In this document: piece after piece, positions 1 through 11,772 of the stretch
Numbering within the stretch: position 1 is the first letter of the stretch
Layout of the letters: each line of letters starts with the position of its first letter
Assembly: GCA_002794775.1 (NCBI GenBank)
Contig: NBAY01000084.1
Span: 62,001-126,000 of the forward strand
Length of the DNA: 64,000 bases
Direction: 5' to 3'
Source of the DNA: Porodaedalea pini
Lineage: Eukaryota; Basidiomycota; Agaricomycetes; Hymenochaetales; Hymenochaetaceae
Position numbers and translations under genes: made by a program
The notes under the pieces: generated by a model
What the model saw: only the letters and a program-made list of their open reading frames with translations
What the model was told of the DNA's origin: nothing
Databases searched by the model: none

Positions 1-1230
1 GGGTGCGTTTCGTTTTCAGTCCTGGGTTTGGAAAGTCTTACGGCTCCCACGAGGATATGCTTGCCTTTTCGAGTGTTCAATAGAAAAACAACGGTAGAAA
101 TGCAGATGGAAGCCTACGGATGACAACGCCAACCCATGGATCCACTATAACGGTCGGCAAGCTACTCTTGATTATACTCGCATACGCAAGATGTTCCTAA
201 GTTACCATCCAACTGAGAGATCGAGCTTGTCGTCTTCCTCTAGCTTCGCAAGGCCTCCATATTCTTATACTGAGATACTGACCGGATCGAGGCCAGCAAA
301 ACGAGCTCACGAGATTGACTTGGCATCTATGTGAGCATCAGAGCTAGCACTGCTCAGAGGGTTGAAATCCGCTCATCTACGCCTTGTACACAATCATCTC
401 GATTTCAGTTCTAGGAAGCCGAGCTCAATCTTCAATAACTCACAAATCAATGTTATATACGGACTACTCGTAAACACGAATCCATCCTCCCAAATATTCG
501 AAGAAAGCTCCTCCACGAGCTCCTTTATGGTGCATTCGGATCCTGCTCAGGAGTTATTGATTTGAATCGGTATGCTAGACGCTCAGAGCTCAGCCCGAGA
601 ATTTCTGCGGAGCGGTTGCCGAGAGCGAGGTGAATGTCAAAACCTCATGGAATTTAACCTAGTGCCAAAGCAATGATTGAGATTCGATACGCGTGGCTGA
701 TCCTTGGCTCAACAGCTTTTGCAGATCGCTGCTGCTACGTCCAGTCGCAAGCTAGCCACACGTCAAATCTGGGTTCTATGTAGCGCGAGACTCGTTTAGT
801 GCCCAGCTTCACGAGCAATCACACGGAATTTGCCGATATGGTCGTCGTTGTGCTCTCGTCCGCCATAAGCGAGTGCTTCGTATGCTTCATGAAAGTCGAA
901 ACAAAGCTCTCTTCGTTGGTGGATCGAGCTGCCGTTGTCGTTGCTATCTAATCTAATATAGCAGGCAGTTCCGATGATGTTCGAGGAAAGGTCATGGTAC
1001 ACATTGAGAAACGAATATTTCGACCTCAGGCGAGACCTCACGGCCTCATCACCAGAACATCCGGTTGAATCCATATAAATGCAGTGCTGCTAAACACGTG
1101 TCTCGGGCACAATGCGAAGCACCAGAGGTGAGCGGCAATCTCAGACGTGTAGTAACATGTATCGAGACGATTCACTGTTGTTCTCCTACCCGTTCACAAT
1201 CAGAACTGTGTATACGAAGTCTGTGCCTCT
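1..1230. other. Left-edge region without a confident gene
   Basis: No multi-exon gene could be assembled here. The only reading frame that looks protein-like is on the minus strand at 796-1074 (92 codons, ATG to stop). It is moderately charged, matches no family I recognise and shows no splice structure. It could be a small gene or an exon of one, but I would not rely on it. Confidence 0.3.
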
Positions 1231-1238
1231 TCTAGCGG

Positions 1239-1248
1239 TATATATAAT
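1239..1248 (+). promoter_or_regulatory. TATA-like element of DUF6533 copy 1
   Basis: A TATATATAAT run lies about 90 nt upstream of the ATG at 1333. The second gene copy has TATATAA at 6353-6359 at nearly the same distance from its ATG (6443), and the sequence between is related. Conservation of the spacing supports a core promoter element. Confidence 0.5.
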
Positions 1249-1332
1249 AGTAGTTTGCGCCTTCGAACAAGAAGTATTCGCGTTCAAATCTACCTCTGGT
1301 CATCCCGAACCAAAGCAATCTTACGTACCATA

Positions 1333-2921
1333 ATGTCGCTCTCTCTTCGATCCGATGTCGAACCAATCGATCCTAGCCAGGTGCCATTCTGGGTTTCAGA
1401 AAAAACTGTCGAACAGTATTTTCAAGTAGCAATTGTCACGATCTTGGTCTATGACACCAGTACGTATAATGCATTATGATCAAGAGTGTTTCAACAAAGC
1501 TTACGGCTATCGAAGTGATTACAATGGATAAAGAGGTAAAGCCGCGTTCCCCCTAATCTTTCCGTGCAAGCGAATGACCTACTATTTCTTCCAGGTCAAA
1601 TATTTCTGGGTATGTATTGCAGTTGATCCGCCTCGAGCTGTTATGCAGCAGCGCTTACACCAGATAAACTGAAGAAAATTCCACGGAGAACCGTGAATAT
1701 TGTTTATTTTTCGGTGCGTAACGTACTAGCAGCCCATTGACTGAGTAGCTGAGACATCATCAGAACCGATATATCGGACTCCTGGGTGCAGTCTCTACTA
1801 TATTTTGTGAGCAATATTTATTATGTGATTATTTCTTCGAAAAAACTCTATTAACCACCCTCGAAGGGAACTCGTACAGAGTAGATCTTCCTTTGTGAGT
1901 TTCGCAGTTTGATCCCACGTGGGAAATGTTGACAGCATTGTAGGTGTGCGTTGCAAAGTCTCGAGACCAAGTAGAGGTCACTAACATCTCTCAGGTAATT
2001 TTGCTGAATGGACTCAGAATATTTCCAGTGAGTCACCCACGCTGGCTGTGCAATGTGTTTCTCTGACAACGAATTAGACTGGATTACTGTCGTCTTGATT
2101 GACTGTAAATGATCAAATTGAATGATCTTTCAATTGGCTTATAATCGATACAGATATCCTTATGATTCGTGTCCTTGCACTTTATTCCCAAGGCGAGTAT
2201 AGCAGAACTTGATAAAGCTGCGACTCATTGCTTTGCAGACAGAATACTATCAGTATGCCTCAAGGCACTGCTTGCATTGGAGGCGGCTTTCAAGTTAGGA
2301 ATTATCATTTATCTCAACGTGGATGAAGATAGTAAGCCTTGTGTTTAGCTTGTGATGCGGAAACTAAATTCATAGCTAGTTGCCGTCGGAGGCCTTGCCA
2401 AAGGTGTCACAGTTTGCGGTGCAAACAACATTGTCCCGTGGCAATGGGGACTCGTGGACTGGTGTGTGATCCGAGGTTGTATGAGCTGTATCATTGCTCA
2501 GTCGAAAATAGGATTATGCCAATGGTATATGGAGTCATACTGATGGCCTTAGCCCTCCTCAAGGCAGCCGAGTTCTGGAGAATGTCGGCTGGCTTCAAGG
2601 GATTCAAACTTGTCAAAGTTCTTATCGAGGACCAGTTGATTTATTTCATTCTGTGAGTCTGCATGTTACTTTTGTAGCAGTCAGCTGACAATTTTGTTCA
2701 GTGCTGTTGCTTGCTCCGTATTCAACATATTGGAGTTCAAAATAGATATATCGAGTGTCTTTTTGGGGAATATCCTAAACGAATTAGGGAGCCCGTCGTT
2801 CCTCTGCGTCCTAGGCAGCAGGATGCTGATCAATTTGAAGGAGGCAGGGGAGCAGGGACTCAATGAAGGGACGAGTTACAGGACGAGGTCCAGGTCGGTG
2901 AGCGAGATGGAGTTCGCTTAG
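1333..2921 (+). pseudogene. DUF6533-type multi-pass membrane protein, copy 1 (splice site damaged)
   Basis: Agaricomycete DUF6533-family protein, an integral membrane family of unknown function. The start ATG at 1333 opens a segment reading QVAIVTILVYDT. Later exons give EVKYFW, NRYIGLLGAV, WTQNIS, RVLALYSQD and a C-terminal exon with GSPSFLCVLGSRMLINLKEA, all in the family's usual order. The last exons are clear: 1764 onward, the RVLALYSQD exon before 2203, 2511-2654 and about 2700-2921. The middle (1800-2000) is uncertain. Compared with copy 2, the first intron's acceptor TTTCAG (6599-6604) is TTTCAA here (about 1494-1499). The next AG (CAAAG) would shift the frame into an early stop, so the copy is probably non-functional unless another splice path exists. 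One intron uses a GC donor (AAG|GCGAGT). Confidence 0.65.
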
Positions 2922-3489
2922 TTCTGGGAAATATCATAGGTTCTGTTACGTCCAATCTGCCTTTCACGCAGAAATCTGATATTGATACGCAGGCGGGTGA
3001 CCGGTCTGGAAGGAAATTTAAGGGGATAGACGATATATTTCTGGGATCTGACATTATTTATTAGCAGATTATGGCTGTCTCGTTTCTTCGACTCGTTTTG
3101 CTGCATTTTTCTGGATCCCTCTTTTTTTAAGACCATACCCAATCATATATGTACGTTGCGGCTGCTGCGGTGTAATTAAAGCATTATTTATTGGAAAAAT
3201 CGGCTTTCATGTGGAAGCAAAGGAGGATAATAAGAGCTACTTTGTTGGTTGCGATATGGTACGCGCAGAAGCCAAGCCAAAATGAAATATATATGTAGGA
3301 AACTAGCCCCAAAGGTTGAGCGTCACGAAGGAGCCGACCTGCGAAGAAAGTTCTCGATTCGAACACAGCAAACCGAGCTTTTACAAACAACGAGCCAGCG
3401 AATATGCACGAGGATGTACAGGAGGAAAGGAAAGTTTCAGCGATCGAGGAAACGGGGAGAGTTCCGAAGAACAGCGTGTACTTGACACA

Positions 3490-6340
3490 AAGCATTCCAC
3501 TTCAAGTTCCTGGTCGACGGCAGCTTTGTTATCTTTAGGTCGCTGTAAACACGTGGCCTCCGGATCCAGTCCACCCGCGCGGCAAATTCTGATTGAGAGC
3601 CTTCGTTCGAGTCTGCCTCGCTCATCAACCAACTAGAGCATGAATTCAATATTATATTGCAGATTTACTACGTGGCTTTGTTCCCGCCTTGCCTTGTCAC
3701 CGCTTTCTGAGCTTCCTGTTGTGTGCGAGATGGTGGATGCGAAGAGAAAGGCCTGACACGTAGCATTGGGCTGAGCGACTTGAAGTGCGTCGGGCTCGGA
3801 GTTCGAAGAGCTTATCGTGAACAAGGTAAGCTCTCTGCATCTTACTTTTCGTTACCAGCAGCTGACTGTAGATGATTTCAGATCCTGTACCGTACATACA
3901 TATGACTTACGCAGGCGCAACACTGTATGTGCCTTTCATGGCTGCTTCTCATGCATCCTCCATCCGCATGCCGCGACGAAAGTCGTTCGTGTGATACATG
4001 CCGACGCTCCTTCGATGCTTGCCCAGATGCGTGACCAGAGCTGCATTTCGCTCAAATGGCTACCGTATAGACCTCGAGCAGAGGAATCGTGCCGGAAGAG
4101 TGTGGGATGGCGGGGATCTTCCAGGATTTGATGTAGAGAAATATGGAGGCGGTAGAAGAGGCTGTTGGCGAGGTGCGTCTTGTTCGTTTTGTGTGTTTTC
4201 TTCGAATCTTGTTCTTGATGTTCGACTGAGCGTGATCGACAACTAGTAGGCCCTCAAGGCGAACTGCGATCGGTACGTCGTTCATCCATGTGAGAACTTG
4301 TGAGTCGACTGATTGTGACTGCAGCGGATATCTTGCCCTGCTTCGCTCTGAAACCAACCGTCTCTCCCGCATACGAAGCATTATCACCACCGTCGTGGAC
4401 GTTCTGTTCCTGGACGTATTCATCTGGCTTTTGCAGCGATGGTGAATTACCACCACGGCGTGCTCAGAAAAAAAAATAGTTTTGCAATTCATACGTGTTA
4501 ATCACCGAATATGGCGAAGCTCCTCTCCTACTCGTACTTCCGTATGTATAGTCACGCTGTTAGTTTACCTCATCTCATTCCCTGGGAGTGGTCATACTGA
4601 ATTCATTGTCTATACAAAGCAGTTCGTTACCGAACCACGGCGACGTCAAGGGTTGATTTGCCGATTCTATCTTCCACCCCGGTCGCGCGTCGCAGTTTCT
4701 TTCTCCGTTCGCCTTGCCCACGGCTCGTGCCGTTAAATGATATCCTCGTCTGTCTGGCAAGGGATAACCAGGGCTTGTACAAAGCCATTTGCATAGACGC
4801 TGTAATTAGAGTTGGACATGATCTGATCACTGAACAGTTACGAAGTAAGTCTTGCTCTAATGCCGACGTTTCCGAGTTTGTCTCGCGTGAACCATGCCTG
4901 CTCTCCCCCTTTCTCTTCTCGCGTGCACGTACAGGACACGGACACAATTCACCGTCTGGGTGCCTCTTCCAGGGTCATGAGGCCGAGGGGTCTGGGCATT
5001 GGCTCGGTCGTAGTGATGTACTAAAGTGGTAGCAGGCTAGTTTGGCTTATACCCTATGGGTTACGAGTGCATGAATGTCAGTGCATTGATGCACGCTCGT
5101 TTTTTAATTCTGAGTCCAGTGCATGTTTTATTGGGGGAGTTTTAGGTATGCTTGTTGTAACTTGAATTGAGATATGACTGCTGATGCGACTTCGCGAGGA
5201 CGACGGAGGCTTGTCTGCACCCAATTGGAAGCGGAGACATCACTGTTCCAGGTGAGTTGAGATGGAAAAATCTACTGATCGACAGTACGCTCCTGGAATC
5301 GCTCCAATGTCTCTTCCTCATGGTCGTCATCACATACGATGCTATAACTATAGTATCTCTCCAGATCGACGACCTGATGCTCACGAACATCCCTAGACTC
5401 TCTTTGTCGATGCTGTACTACTTCAAAAACCTCTGCATCTCTTGGGTTAGGGAATCGAGCAAACAGATTTTGGGATGTTGGGATGGACTGCCTCCATTCT
5501 CGCAACTAAGACTTCGATACGAAACACTCACAGTTAGTTCATTTCTACTAACTCGGACGTTATTTTGAACCCCTGTCTCTTACAGGGCAGATCACAAGTC
5601 TGATCCTGATCCTGATACATGGCGACTTCGTGAAGCTACGATCGGTCATGATCTTGTCTCGAACCTCAGTTGCGTTTCCGTTCGTCCTACTCCCTTCCTT
5701 CTGTCCTTCCCACGCGTGTGCATGATAGCGGGCCGCATTATATATATAACAACAAAAGAGATCGTGCATTGACACTGGTCACCCGGTTTCTCATCTATCA
5801 AGATGGATTCTCTTTCTTCTCGTCCTTCCTGTGCACATGAATGTATAGGCGCCTTACATTTTTCTCCTGGATCAGTTGTTCGATCTCGTATTGCATGAAG
5901 TTGAGTGGCTAGGTCGCCCACCCGAGCATACTGTGGAGAGTTGGAACCGATGTCTAATTCTATCTTGTGGATCTCTGCTATGGATATCAAGATGCTGGTT
6001 CATTTCGACCTCTTATGAGTCCATCTCGTGTTCCATCAGGCGTTTCCAAAAAGTTGTTCCTTGCACGGTGGATTGATGGTGCAGCTGTTGTCGTTTCATT
6101 CTCGCGAGAGATGTTCTTACGCGCCCATTTGGAATGATCATCACCTCAGGCAAGGATGTATACTTCGACTCATAGAGCATCAGTGATACAATCCAAATAT
6201 AGCAACGTAAGGGAATATAAATCTACCATGCTCCCATCACGAAGCAGATGCGATGGAAGTGGATTCCAGCTCACCACAACGGTGCAGTATCACCTGTTGC
6301 CTGTCTTCCATCGTCTAAGCTTTGTTCGGAGTTTGTGCCT
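3490..6340. other. Spacer between the DUF6533 copies, no confident gene
   Basis: Several medium open frames exist, such as plus-strand 5257-5568 and minus-strand 5646-5990 and 4052-4492. None could be joined into a recognisable protein. A short hydrophobic frame near 4325-4440 and a hydrophobic stretch near 5590-5660 hint at remnants of membrane-protein genes. I see no RNA gene or obvious repeat here. Confidence 0.4.
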
Positions 6341-6352
6341 CTTCTATGAAGA

Positions 6353-6359
6353 TATATAA
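6353..6359 (+). promoter_or_regulatory. TATA-like element of DUF6533 copy 2
   Basis: TATATAA lies 84-90 nt upstream of the ATG at 6443, matching the placement of the TATA-like element in copy 1. Confidence 0.5.
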
Positions 6360-6442
6360 GGATCGTTTACGCATTCGAGCCAGTCACTTTGCCACCCATG
6401 CCTCTCGAGTCATCGCGATTTGAAGCAGCCTTGCTTACTGTG

Positions 6443-8866
6443 ATGGCACTCTCCCTTCGATCCAATGTCGAGCCTATCGATCCTAGTCAGGTGCCGGTCA
6501 TTGTTGCAGAAACGACTATCTCGCAGCATTTTCAAGTCGCAATTGTCACTGTCTTGGTCTATGACACCAGTACGTGCAATGCATATTGCTCAAGTGTGTT
6601 TCAGCGAAGCTTACGGCTATCGAAGTGATTACAATGGATAAAGAGGTAAAGCCGCGTTCCCCCTAATCTTTCTCTGCAAGTGAATGACCTACTATTTCTT
6701 CCAGGTCAAATATTTCTGGGTATGTATTGCAGTTGATCCTCCTTCAGCTGTTATGCAGCAGTGCTTATGTCAGATAAACTGAAGAAAGTTCCACGGAGAA
6801 CCGTGAATATTGTTTATTTTGCGGTGCGTAGCATACTGGCTAGTAGCTCATTGACTAGGTGTTAAGACACCATCAGAATCGATATATCGGAATCCTGGGT
6901 GCGGTCTCGTTACTCGTTTGTGAGCATTTATCATGTGGTTCTCTCTTCGAAATCTCCTCTATTAACCGTACTCGAAGGGTACTCACCCAGAGTCGATCTT
7001 CCATTGTACGTTTCGCAGTTTTATTCCTGCAAAGCAAATATTGACAGCATTTATAGGTGTGAGCCACTAAGTCTCGAGGCTGAGTAGAGATCATTGACAT
7101 CTCTCAGGTAGTTTTGCTGTTTGGACTCAGAACATTTCCGGTGAGTCATCAACTCCGGTTGTGCAATATGCTTCTCTGACAATGGATTAGACTGGATTAC
7201 GATTATCTTGATTGACTGTAAGTGATGTAATTGAATGATATTTCAGTTGACTTGTAATCCATACAGATATCCTTGTGATTCGTGTCCTCACACTTTATTC
7301 CCAAGGCGAGTATAGCAGAACTTGACAAAGCTGCGACTCATTGCTTTGCAGACAGAAGACTATCAATATGTCTCAAAGCACTGCTTGTATTGGAGGCGGC
7401 TCTCAAGTTGGGGATCTTCGTTTATGGCACCTTAGCTGAAGACGGTAAGCCTTGTGTTCAGCCTGTGGTGCAGAGACTAAGTTCGCATTTAGTTGCCGTC
7501 GGAGGCCTTTCCAAAGGTGTCACAGCTTGCGGTGATAATGGAGTTATCCCATGTCGATTGGGGCTTGTAGACTGGTGTGTGATCCGAGGCTGAATGAATC
7601 ACATCATTGCTGAATTAAAGATAGGATTATTCCGACGGTGTATGGACTTGTACTCATGGCCTTGGCCCTCTACAAGGCCGCCGAGTTCTGGAGAATGTCG
7701 GCTGGCTTCAAGGGTGTAGCGATTAACCATCGCCTACGCGCCGGCCGAGTCTTTCTCCCCTCACTTACACTACTCCTTTGAATCCCTTTACCGGCCGCCA
7801 AACTTTACCATTTATTCATTCATAATCGGCGGCCGACTCTTCATTATAATTCTTGGTATGGACACGATCGGACAGAGGGATGTCACACGAACTCGATCAG
7901 CACATGGATGACCGACTCTCGTGGGGACAGGTGGAAGGAATTAGGCGAGTAGGACAAGGACGTGGGATATGGGTGTGCAGTGGTGGGAGACGAAAGAGCA
8001 GGTTGGGGACTCCAACATCACTCCACGACGATTGGCTGCGTGATGTGCGCAGACCAATCACCGACTCACTTTCACATCCATTCACACAGACTCGGCCGAG
8101 TCTTGCACCGCTTTCTCTGCTTCAGTTTAGTATAAATTCGCAGTAGTTTGTACAGGGAGAGATAGGGAGATACAAGAGAAGTACAGAGACAAACAGTCCC
8201 CTCTCCACCTCCAGACCGCAATCTACTACATGCATTACTACGCACTACTCGCCCGACTCTCATTCTGAAAACAGTATACATCGACTCTGTCACCGACTCT
8301 CAGAACTCCGCCACCCAATCACCGAACGCCCTCGGCCGCTGCCATAAGTGCCGATTCTACCTGCCCGAGTCTTGGTCCAACCGGAATCCCGCAGGTATCC
8401 GTATCGCCGAGTCTTCATATCTCGAACCTCGCTCTACTTAGGTTGTCCCTCTCAGTATACCGAGTCACCGCAGTCCCCCTTGGGTCGATCACGAGCCGTA
8501 GCCCGAATCGCCCTTCGGATTAGAAGAGTCTGCACCCCTACAAGGGATTCAAACTTGTCAAAGTTCTTATTGAGGATCAAATGATTTATTTCATTCTGTG
8601 AGTTTGCCTGCTTGTTTCGTAGCAATCAGCTGACAACTTTGTTCAGTGCTGTTGCCTGCTCCGTATTCAACATATTGGAGTTCAAAGTAAAAATATCGAA
8701 TGTATTTGTGGCAGATATCCTAACCTGTTTAGGGAGCCCGTCGTTCCTCTGCGTCCTAGGCAGCAGGATGCTGGTTAACTTGAAGGAGGCAGGGGAGCAG
8801 GGACTCAATGAGGGGACAAGTTACAGGACGAGGTCCAGGTCGGTGAGTGAGATGGAGTTCACTTAG
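6443..8866 (+). pseudogene. DUF6533-type membrane protein, copy 2 (split by a solo LTR)
   Basis: Second copy of the DUF6533 gene. Predicted exons include 6443-6569, 6605-6645, 6705-6719 (VKYFW), 6785-6823, one from 6877, about 7110-7140 (SFAVWTQNIS), 7191-7217 (WITIILID), then the RVLTLYSQ exon, a GC-AG intron (AAG|GCGAGT ... TTTGCAG) and the next exon starting with DRRLS. The exon encoding FWRMSAGFKG is cut at 7714. The missing continuation (KLVKVLIED) resumes at 8543 after the inserted LTR. The C-terminal exon runs to the stop at 8864-8866. The upstream ATG at 6389 is in frame, but 6443 matches the start of copy 1. Unless the 828-bp insert is spliced out, no full-length protein can be made. 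Confidence 0.7.
7715..8542. mobile_element. Solo LTR (828 bp) inside DUF6533 copy 2
   Basis: The insert begins TGTAG and ends CTACA, a perfect short inverted terminal repeat of LTR type (TG...CA). It is flanked by AGGG on both sides (7711-7714 and 8543-8546). The undisturbed sequence in copy 1 (near 2602) carries a single AGGG at the same codon, which proves the insertion. It holds a TATAAA at 8131 and no coding capacity, so a solo LTR left by recombination of an LTR retrotransposon is the simplest reading. Its sequence differs from the 423-bp LTRs of the chromovirus at 32156-38411, so it belongs to another family. Confidence 0.75.
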
Positions 8867-9639
8867 ATCCCGAGAAAGTCGTAAGTAACCTCCGTTTCAT
8901 CAATCTGCCTATCATGAGGTATTTGATACCGATATGCAGATAGCCGATCGATCTGGAAGGCAAGCAGGGATGAACGATATGACATATGTTTTTTGGGGGA
9001 CTTCACATTATTTGTTAGTGAATCTGTCTGTTGCGTTTCCTTTGACTCGTTTTGCTGCCGTTTTCTGGATTCCTCTTTTTTGAGACCATACCCAATCACA
9101 CATGTACGTTGTGGCTGGTGCGGTGTAAGTAGGGCATTATTTATTGAAAAATCGGCTCTGATGTGGAAGCAAAGGAGACTAATAAGTGTCTTGTCGGTTG
9201 CAAGATGGCACAGAAGCCAAGTCCAAATGAAAGATATACGAAGGAAACTAGCGCCGCAATGGAATGCGAAGGGTTCCCGGAACGTTTTTAATAACAGAGA
9301 GGCTGATATTATGCACGAGGTGTACAAGAGGAAAGGAGAGCTCCAAAGCGGAAGGTTTCGAAGAACAGCGTGTACTCGTCACAAAGCATTCAAGTTCCTG
9401 GTCGATTTCTCTCGGCTGTGCACATGTCTGATAAAGTCCAGTTTTTTTTTGATGTCTCACATTATATTTATACATGTACTGCTATGCAGTGAACAAGACG
9501 CTTGCTCCAGAAAGACTATGAACTTGCAAATGAGGGTCTCGCAGAGGAGAATGTTGGTTGTAATTTCCTTTCCAATGCACATGAGCATTTAAATTTATCA
9601 CGAGGCAAACCGCACGTCCTCATTCGAGTGCTGCTCAGT

Positions 9640-9735
9640 CCTTCTTACCTTCGTCGCATCCATAGCAGACTCTGTTTCAAGACAAACCTCATCGGGATGG
9701 TGAATCCATACTCAGACAGGTATTTTCGCCGCTAG
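9640..9735 (+). repeat. Degenerate duplicate of the Clr2-like gene start
   Basis: The stretch from CGTCGCATCCAT through ATGGTGAATCCATACTCAG resembles 11225-11290, where the same words begin the truncated Clr2-like gene. The reading frame here stops at 9733-9735. The two copies flank the AT-rich island, so the duplication may be linked to the island's insertion or to a local rearrangement. Confidence 0.5.
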
Positions 9736-9869
9736 GATTAATATTGTCTGAATTGGAGGTTGTCGATCATTGCTGATTACAAATCGCTCTGAGCAATGCT
9801 TCCGTCTGAGTCAAAATAAAATATCTTAATATACAAACGCAAAGGGCCACTTTCGACACAGCCACATGC

Positions 9870-11115
9870 TGACTAAATTCGGACTTTCAATTTTTTGATG
9901 CTTCCTTTTTCCTTCTTTAGTTGTCACACACATGCTCCTGCTCCGGCCAGCTCCGAAAATTTTGATGGCTCAAAGTGGCAACATTGCAGATCATCACATG
10001 ATGTCTGCACATGGGCACACATCCGTGAGCAGACCGCTCTGTAGGCTCAATCAACTCATTTCCCATATGAAAAAAAATTGTAAAAAATATGAAAAAAATC
10101 ACAAAAATCAGGGAAATTTTTTTAATCAAATCATGCTCTTCTCTCAAACATTTGATGGCTAAAAGTGGTAATTCCAAAGCAGCAGCATGCAAATCATCTA
10201 CAATCAATTTTATACTTTGAGCTCAAATGACTCATTCCTCATATGAAAAAGTTAGGAAAAATGCTGAAAAAAATAAGTCAATTAGAAAAATATTCTGCTA
10301 TCTTCTCCATGTGTATTATAAAATTAATTTCAGTAGAAAATCAACCAATTGGAGTCCATTGAGAATTACTCTCACAATATGTAAATCACTGACCTGGCTC
10401 ATGCCAGAGTATACATAGCACAACTCAGTATAAGTGCATATAAGCTTTGGATGAGTTGGGAAGTAAAGGGAATGTGAAAAGGGCATAAACTGAACATAAT
10501 GTGTCAGACTCCAAAGGTCTGGAGGCTCCCACTGAGTCTCAGACTTAGACTCCTCATAATTGTAGTACAGCTACATGGTTGTGTTTCAGAGTTTGTGTCT
10601 TGGAATGTCAGACACTCAATACATCAGAGTCAAGTCATGATGTATAGGAAGTCAGCAACATGTTAGAAGTAGTGAGAATACTCTGGCAGGCCTACACCTA
10701 TAGCCTTTTATGAATATAATATAAGGTGTCCTAACATACTATCTATATTGCATAAAGAATATCCTTTCTATTTTAAATGAAGACATGAGAAGCAGGTATT
10801 ATGCACTATGTCTCTCCATTGAAGGAGACTTATTCTATCTTCAAGTTCTCAGCAACCAATATTGTACTTAGTGAGGTTTTGTTGTAAACAAAATGTCATA
10901 CAATAAAATTTCAGATTGCTTTCAAGCATGTGTATGTGAGATATATAGTTTTGCAATTGAAGAATCATGTGAACTAAGATGAAGAATTGTCCTAAGAGCT
11001 TAGACTGATGGCCAGCAAGGAACCTTGAATAGGTATAGCTTTTAGAGTGAGAAATTGCATTAATTAAATCTGAAGAAACAAAAAAACTCAGATTAAGCAA
11101 TGCCTAAAAAACTCG
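9870..11115. other. AT-rich island with internal degenerate repeats
   Basis: Composition shifts sharply to AT over about 1.2 kb, with poly-A tracts near 10070-10130 and 10250-10290. Two blocks repeat internally: TTTTGATGGCTCAAAGTGG (9959-9977) resembles the stretch at 10149-10169, and CTCATTTCCCATATGAAAA (10056-10074) resembles 10231-10249. The phrase TGATGGCCAGC also occurs twice, near 11007 and 11119. No gene of useful length is visible. It looks like an inserted, decayed non-coding element. Confidence 0.55.
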
Positions 11116-11129
11116 GATTGATGGCCAGC

Positions 11130-11156
11130 GGAGTTCCCGGCGAAGCCGGGAACTCC
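11130..11156. repeat. Perfect 12-bp hairpin at the edge of the AT-rich island
   Basis: GGAGTTCCCGGC (11130-11141) and GCCGGGAACTCC (11145-11156) are exact reverse complements separated by GAA. This GC-rich stem-loop sits where AT-rich DNA gives way to normal composition. It may mark an element terminus. Confidence 0.7.
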
Positions 11157-11269
11157 AGGGCTGGTTCACACGTTCATAATACAAACCTGCGGGTCGCCCC
11201 TGTCCAGAGAACATCCTTAATCTTTTGTCGCATCCATCACGAACTCCTTCCACGGCAAGCTCAACCAGA

Positions 11270-11772
11270 ATGGTGAACCCATACTCAGGCGACCCTCATC
11301 AAATACACGTCAAGCCGGGTGGCGTACCCATCATCGAGATCCTGGATTCCGACTGTGATGGTCCCATCCCAGACACCGTACTGGTTGGTAAGCGGATCAT
11401 GCAGAAAGCACCGAGAGACCACAAACGGTATTGGCGAGAAATGGTTGCGACCTACCTGAGGAACGAACTCAGCTTATGCCCTGCTCTCTGTGCGTCTTGC
11501 CTCTCTGCATTTGTTAGCAGGATTCACTGATCGTTTGTTACAGCATTCGATACGTTATTCAGCCTCAAGTTCCCCAGGAGCTACGAGCTGTATGGTAGCA
11601 AGAGAGAGAGTGGAGCGAATGACTATTACTTGTTCGGTGCGCCGTATTTCAAGTCAAAAATGACTCTCCGAATGTCTAATCTGCATCTTTAGGTTTCAAT
11701 AGGGATGGCAGCAGAGAGAAGTTTGACTCTCCAGCAGTGCGTACTGAGACGACAGCTATCACCGTGATATAG
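11270..11772 (+). pseudogene. Truncated Clr2-like (transcription-silencing protein) fragment
   Basis: Predicted exons are 11270-11489, 11544-11636 and 11693-11772, each joined by GT-AG introns that keep the frame. The product includes YWREMVATYLRNEL and then FPRSYELYG, DYYLFGFNRDGSREKFDSPA. This resembles the conserved N-terminal region of fungal cryptic-loci-regulator-2 proteins (a YxLYG ... DYYLFG ... FxSPxEF pattern). The proteins that carry this region act in heterochromatic silencing. The frame stops at 11770-11772, well before the full length of that family, and I see no downstream Clr2 exons, so this is a 5' remnant. The family call is inference from motif order. Confidence 0.5.

Larger units (their letters stand above)
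1230..3490 (+). repeat. Segmental duplication unit 1 (DUF6533 locus)
   Basis: This stretch is repeated in the same orientation at about 6340-9460. The similarity covers the promoter, all exons and introns, and some 500 bp downstream of the stop, for example the shared GACCATACCCAATCA near 3130 and 9085. Divergence is visible throughout, so the duplication is not recent. The second unit is lengthened by the solo LTR at 7715-8542. Confidence 0.8.

Noticed and set aside
9870..11115. AT-rich island considered as a second foldback element
   Set aside because: Repeats inside are direct and diverged; no long inverted arms like those at 17458-18534.
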